Positions 62,895-64,000 of a DNA stretch of 64,000 bases are shown one piece after another. This stretch comes from Glaciecola sp965658765. GTDB lineage: Bacteria; Pseudomonadota; Gammaproteobacteria; Enterobacterales; Alteromonadaceae. Position 1 is the stretch's first letter. Each line of letters starts with the position of its first letter. The stretch is taken from contig CBFHTO010000004.1 of the NCBI GenBank assembly GCA_965658765.1, forward strand, positions 1 through 64,000. Reading direction: 5' to 3'. The notes under the pieces are model-generated. The model saw nothing but the letters and a program-made list of their open reading frames with translations, was not told the origin of the DNA and did not search any database. Both the position numbers and the translations under genes were made by a program.

Positions 62895-63758
62895 TTAAAC
62901 TAGCGTAGACATGTACCACTTTGCGATTTGATCGCCATAAAGCATTGTAATAAATCCAGCGCAGGCAAGATATGGCCCAAATGGAATAGCTAAATTACTG
63001 TCTTTATTTTTGAGCAGCATCAAACTAATCCCAACGACTGCACCAACGGCTGAAGAGAGTAAAATGACAATGGGGAGATGCTGCCATCCAACCCATGCAC
63101 CGATGGCTGCAAGCAATTTGAAGTCACCAAATCCCATACCTTCTTTACCAGTGGCTATCTTAAAGCCCCAATATAAAAAGAATAAAAAGAGATAACCTGC
63201 AGCAGCACCTACGACCGAATCTGCAAGCGACATTTGTGGGCTATAAGCGGCAACAAGTAGGCCAATCCATAACATCGAAAGTGTCAGAGGATCTGGAAGC
63301 AACATTTCGTCAAAATCGATAAATGTCATCGATACCAAAAGCCAAGTACAAAAAATAAAAGCAAAAGCGGGCGCATTAAAACCCAATTTATATGCGACTA
63401 AAGTACTCAATAGGGCGGTCAGCAGTTCAATTGCTGGATAGCGCACTGAGATGTTTGATTTGCACTGGCTACATTTGCCCCGTAAGAAAATATAGCTAAT
63501 TATAGGAACGTTTTCCCAAGCTCTAATTTTGTGCTGACAATGGGGACAGCTTGAATCGGGTTTTATTAAATTGAATGGTTCTCTTGGTGTAATTTTAGCT
63601 TCATTCTGGGTGTAGGCGTCAATTTCATCCTGCCACTGATTTTTCATCATTATGGGTAAACGGTAAATAACAACATTCAAAAAGCTACCAACTAGTAGGG
63701 ACAGGAAGAATACGAACGTATAATAAGCACTTGGTGATTCTTGAAGCAAAGCTAACAT
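62895..63758 (-). CDS. pilD: Type IV prepilin peptidase PilD
   Basis: Cleaves and N-methylates prepilins and pseudopilins at the inner membrane. 287 residues. An N-terminal helix is followed by a cytoplasmic domain with two CxxC pairs (SCPHCQHK and KCSQCKSN); the GxGD-type catalytic aspartates are in MTFIDFDEMLLPD and GFGDFKLLA. About eight membrane segments. It is downstream of pilC in the usual pilB-pilC-pilD order. Confidence 0.97.
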   Translation of the reverse strand: MLALLQESPSAYYTFVFFLSLLVGSFLNVVIYRLPIMMKNQWQDEIDAYTQNEAKITPREPFNLIKPDSSCPHCQHKIRAWENVPIISYIFLRGKCSQCKSNISVRYPAIELLTALLSTLVAYKLGFNAPAFAFIFCTWLLVSMTFIDFDEMLLPDPLTLSMLWIGLLVAAYSPQMSLADSVVGAAAGYLFLFFLYWGFKIATGKEGMGFGDFKLLAAIGAWVGWQHLPIVILLSSAVGAVVGISLMLLKNKDSNLAIPFGPYLACAGFITMLYGDQIAKWYMSTLV

Positions 63759-63834
63759 AGCAGCGATTTACCCTAGGCAGTTGATGAGTCTCTCAATAAC
63801 TCGTTTTTGTTTAAAAGACTTGGTCGGAGGAAAT

Positions 63835-64000
63835 TTATACAACCGCGCCCATTTGGAATATCGGTAGATACATCGCAATAATAAGGCCTCCAATAACAAC
63901 ACCAAGAACAGCCATAATCATAGGTTCTAATAAACTTGTCAATCCATCTACCATATCGTCGACTTCGGCTTCATAAATAGTCGCGATTTTCCCAAGCATT
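63835..64000 (-). CDS. pilC: Type IV pilus platform protein PilC, C-terminal fragment
   Basis: Only the last 54 or so codons are inside the window; the rest lies beyond 64000. The translation shows MLGKIATIYEAEVDDMVDGL and then a hydrophobic stretch EPMIMAVLGVVIGGLIIAMY ending FQMGAVV, which is the standard PilC C-terminus with its last membrane helix. Stop TAA at 63835-63837; 76 bases before pilD. PilC anchors the PilB ATPase motor of the pilus assembly machine. Confidence 0.93.
   Translation of the reverse strand, partial: MLGKIATIYEAEVDDMVDGLTSLLEPMIMAVLGVVIGGLIIAMYLPIFQMGAVV

Noticed and set aside
1..64000. Prophage, transposon or genomic island
   Set aside because: No integrase, transposase, terminal repeats or tRNA target was found; the only plasmid-like element is the ParF-like pair.

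Overview
The window reads as chromosome of a marine gammaproteobacterium of the Alteromonadales, probably Alteromonadaceae (Glaciecola/Aliiglaciecola/Paraglaciecola-like). This is inferred from an intact division and cell wall (dcw) cluster running into lpxC, an M23 peptidase gene and secA, a pilC-pilD-coaE-zapD-yacG cluster, a PrsK/PrsR pair, a SapC-family gene and a TonB receptor next to an S9 peptidase. Base composition is moderately AT-rich. I saw no rRNA, tRNA, CRISPR array, insertion sequence or prophage.

Layout. 1-5982 (minus): the 5' part of a metallo-beta-lactamase-fold hydrolase gene, an exported S9 peptidase and a large TonB-dependent receptor. 6361-17513: a phosphate block, with gcvR-like, ppk and ppx on the minus strand and pstC-pstA-pstB-phoU then a PiT permease on the plus strand; there is no pstS. 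17572-23057 (plus): oxyR, a FabH-like ketosynthase and the PrsK/PrsR two-component pair. 23085-24141 (minus): an unusual chromosomal pair, a ParA/ParF-like ATPase followed by a small ribbon-helix-helix-like protein. 24376-28170: a peroxiredoxin-glutaredoxin hybrid, an exported alpha/beta hydrolase, an unlisted 55-residue membrane protein and an M19 lipoprotein dipeptidase. 28439-29218: a SapC-family protein.

29612-52218 (plus): the complete dcw cluster mraZ-rsmH-ftsL-ftsI-murE-murF-mraY-murD-ftsW-murG-murC-ddl-ftsQ-ftsA-ftsZ, then lpxC, an M23 peptidase and secA. Most junctions overlap or abut, and a promoter with 10-bp-phased MraZ boxes precedes mraZ. 52291-53495: a 12-copy 8-bp tandem repeat immediately upstream of mutT, then an Asp/Glu racemase-family gene. 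53535-60054: a cysteine-synthase-like enzyme, and an RND pump with its lipoprotein adaptor facing a TetR regulator across a perfect 20-bp palindrome. 60055-64000 (minus): an aspartoacylase-family gene, yacG, zapD, coaE, pilD and the 3' end of pilC.

Most of the window is conserved core genome. The most unusual items are the octanucleotide repeat at mutT (a possible length-variable switch on a mutation-avoidance gene), the ParF/ParG-like pair on the chromosome, the enlarged PstC/PstA permeases without a binding protein, the palindromic TetR operator, and the unlisted small membrane protein. No wholly new multi-gene system is evident; these are candidates for checking.
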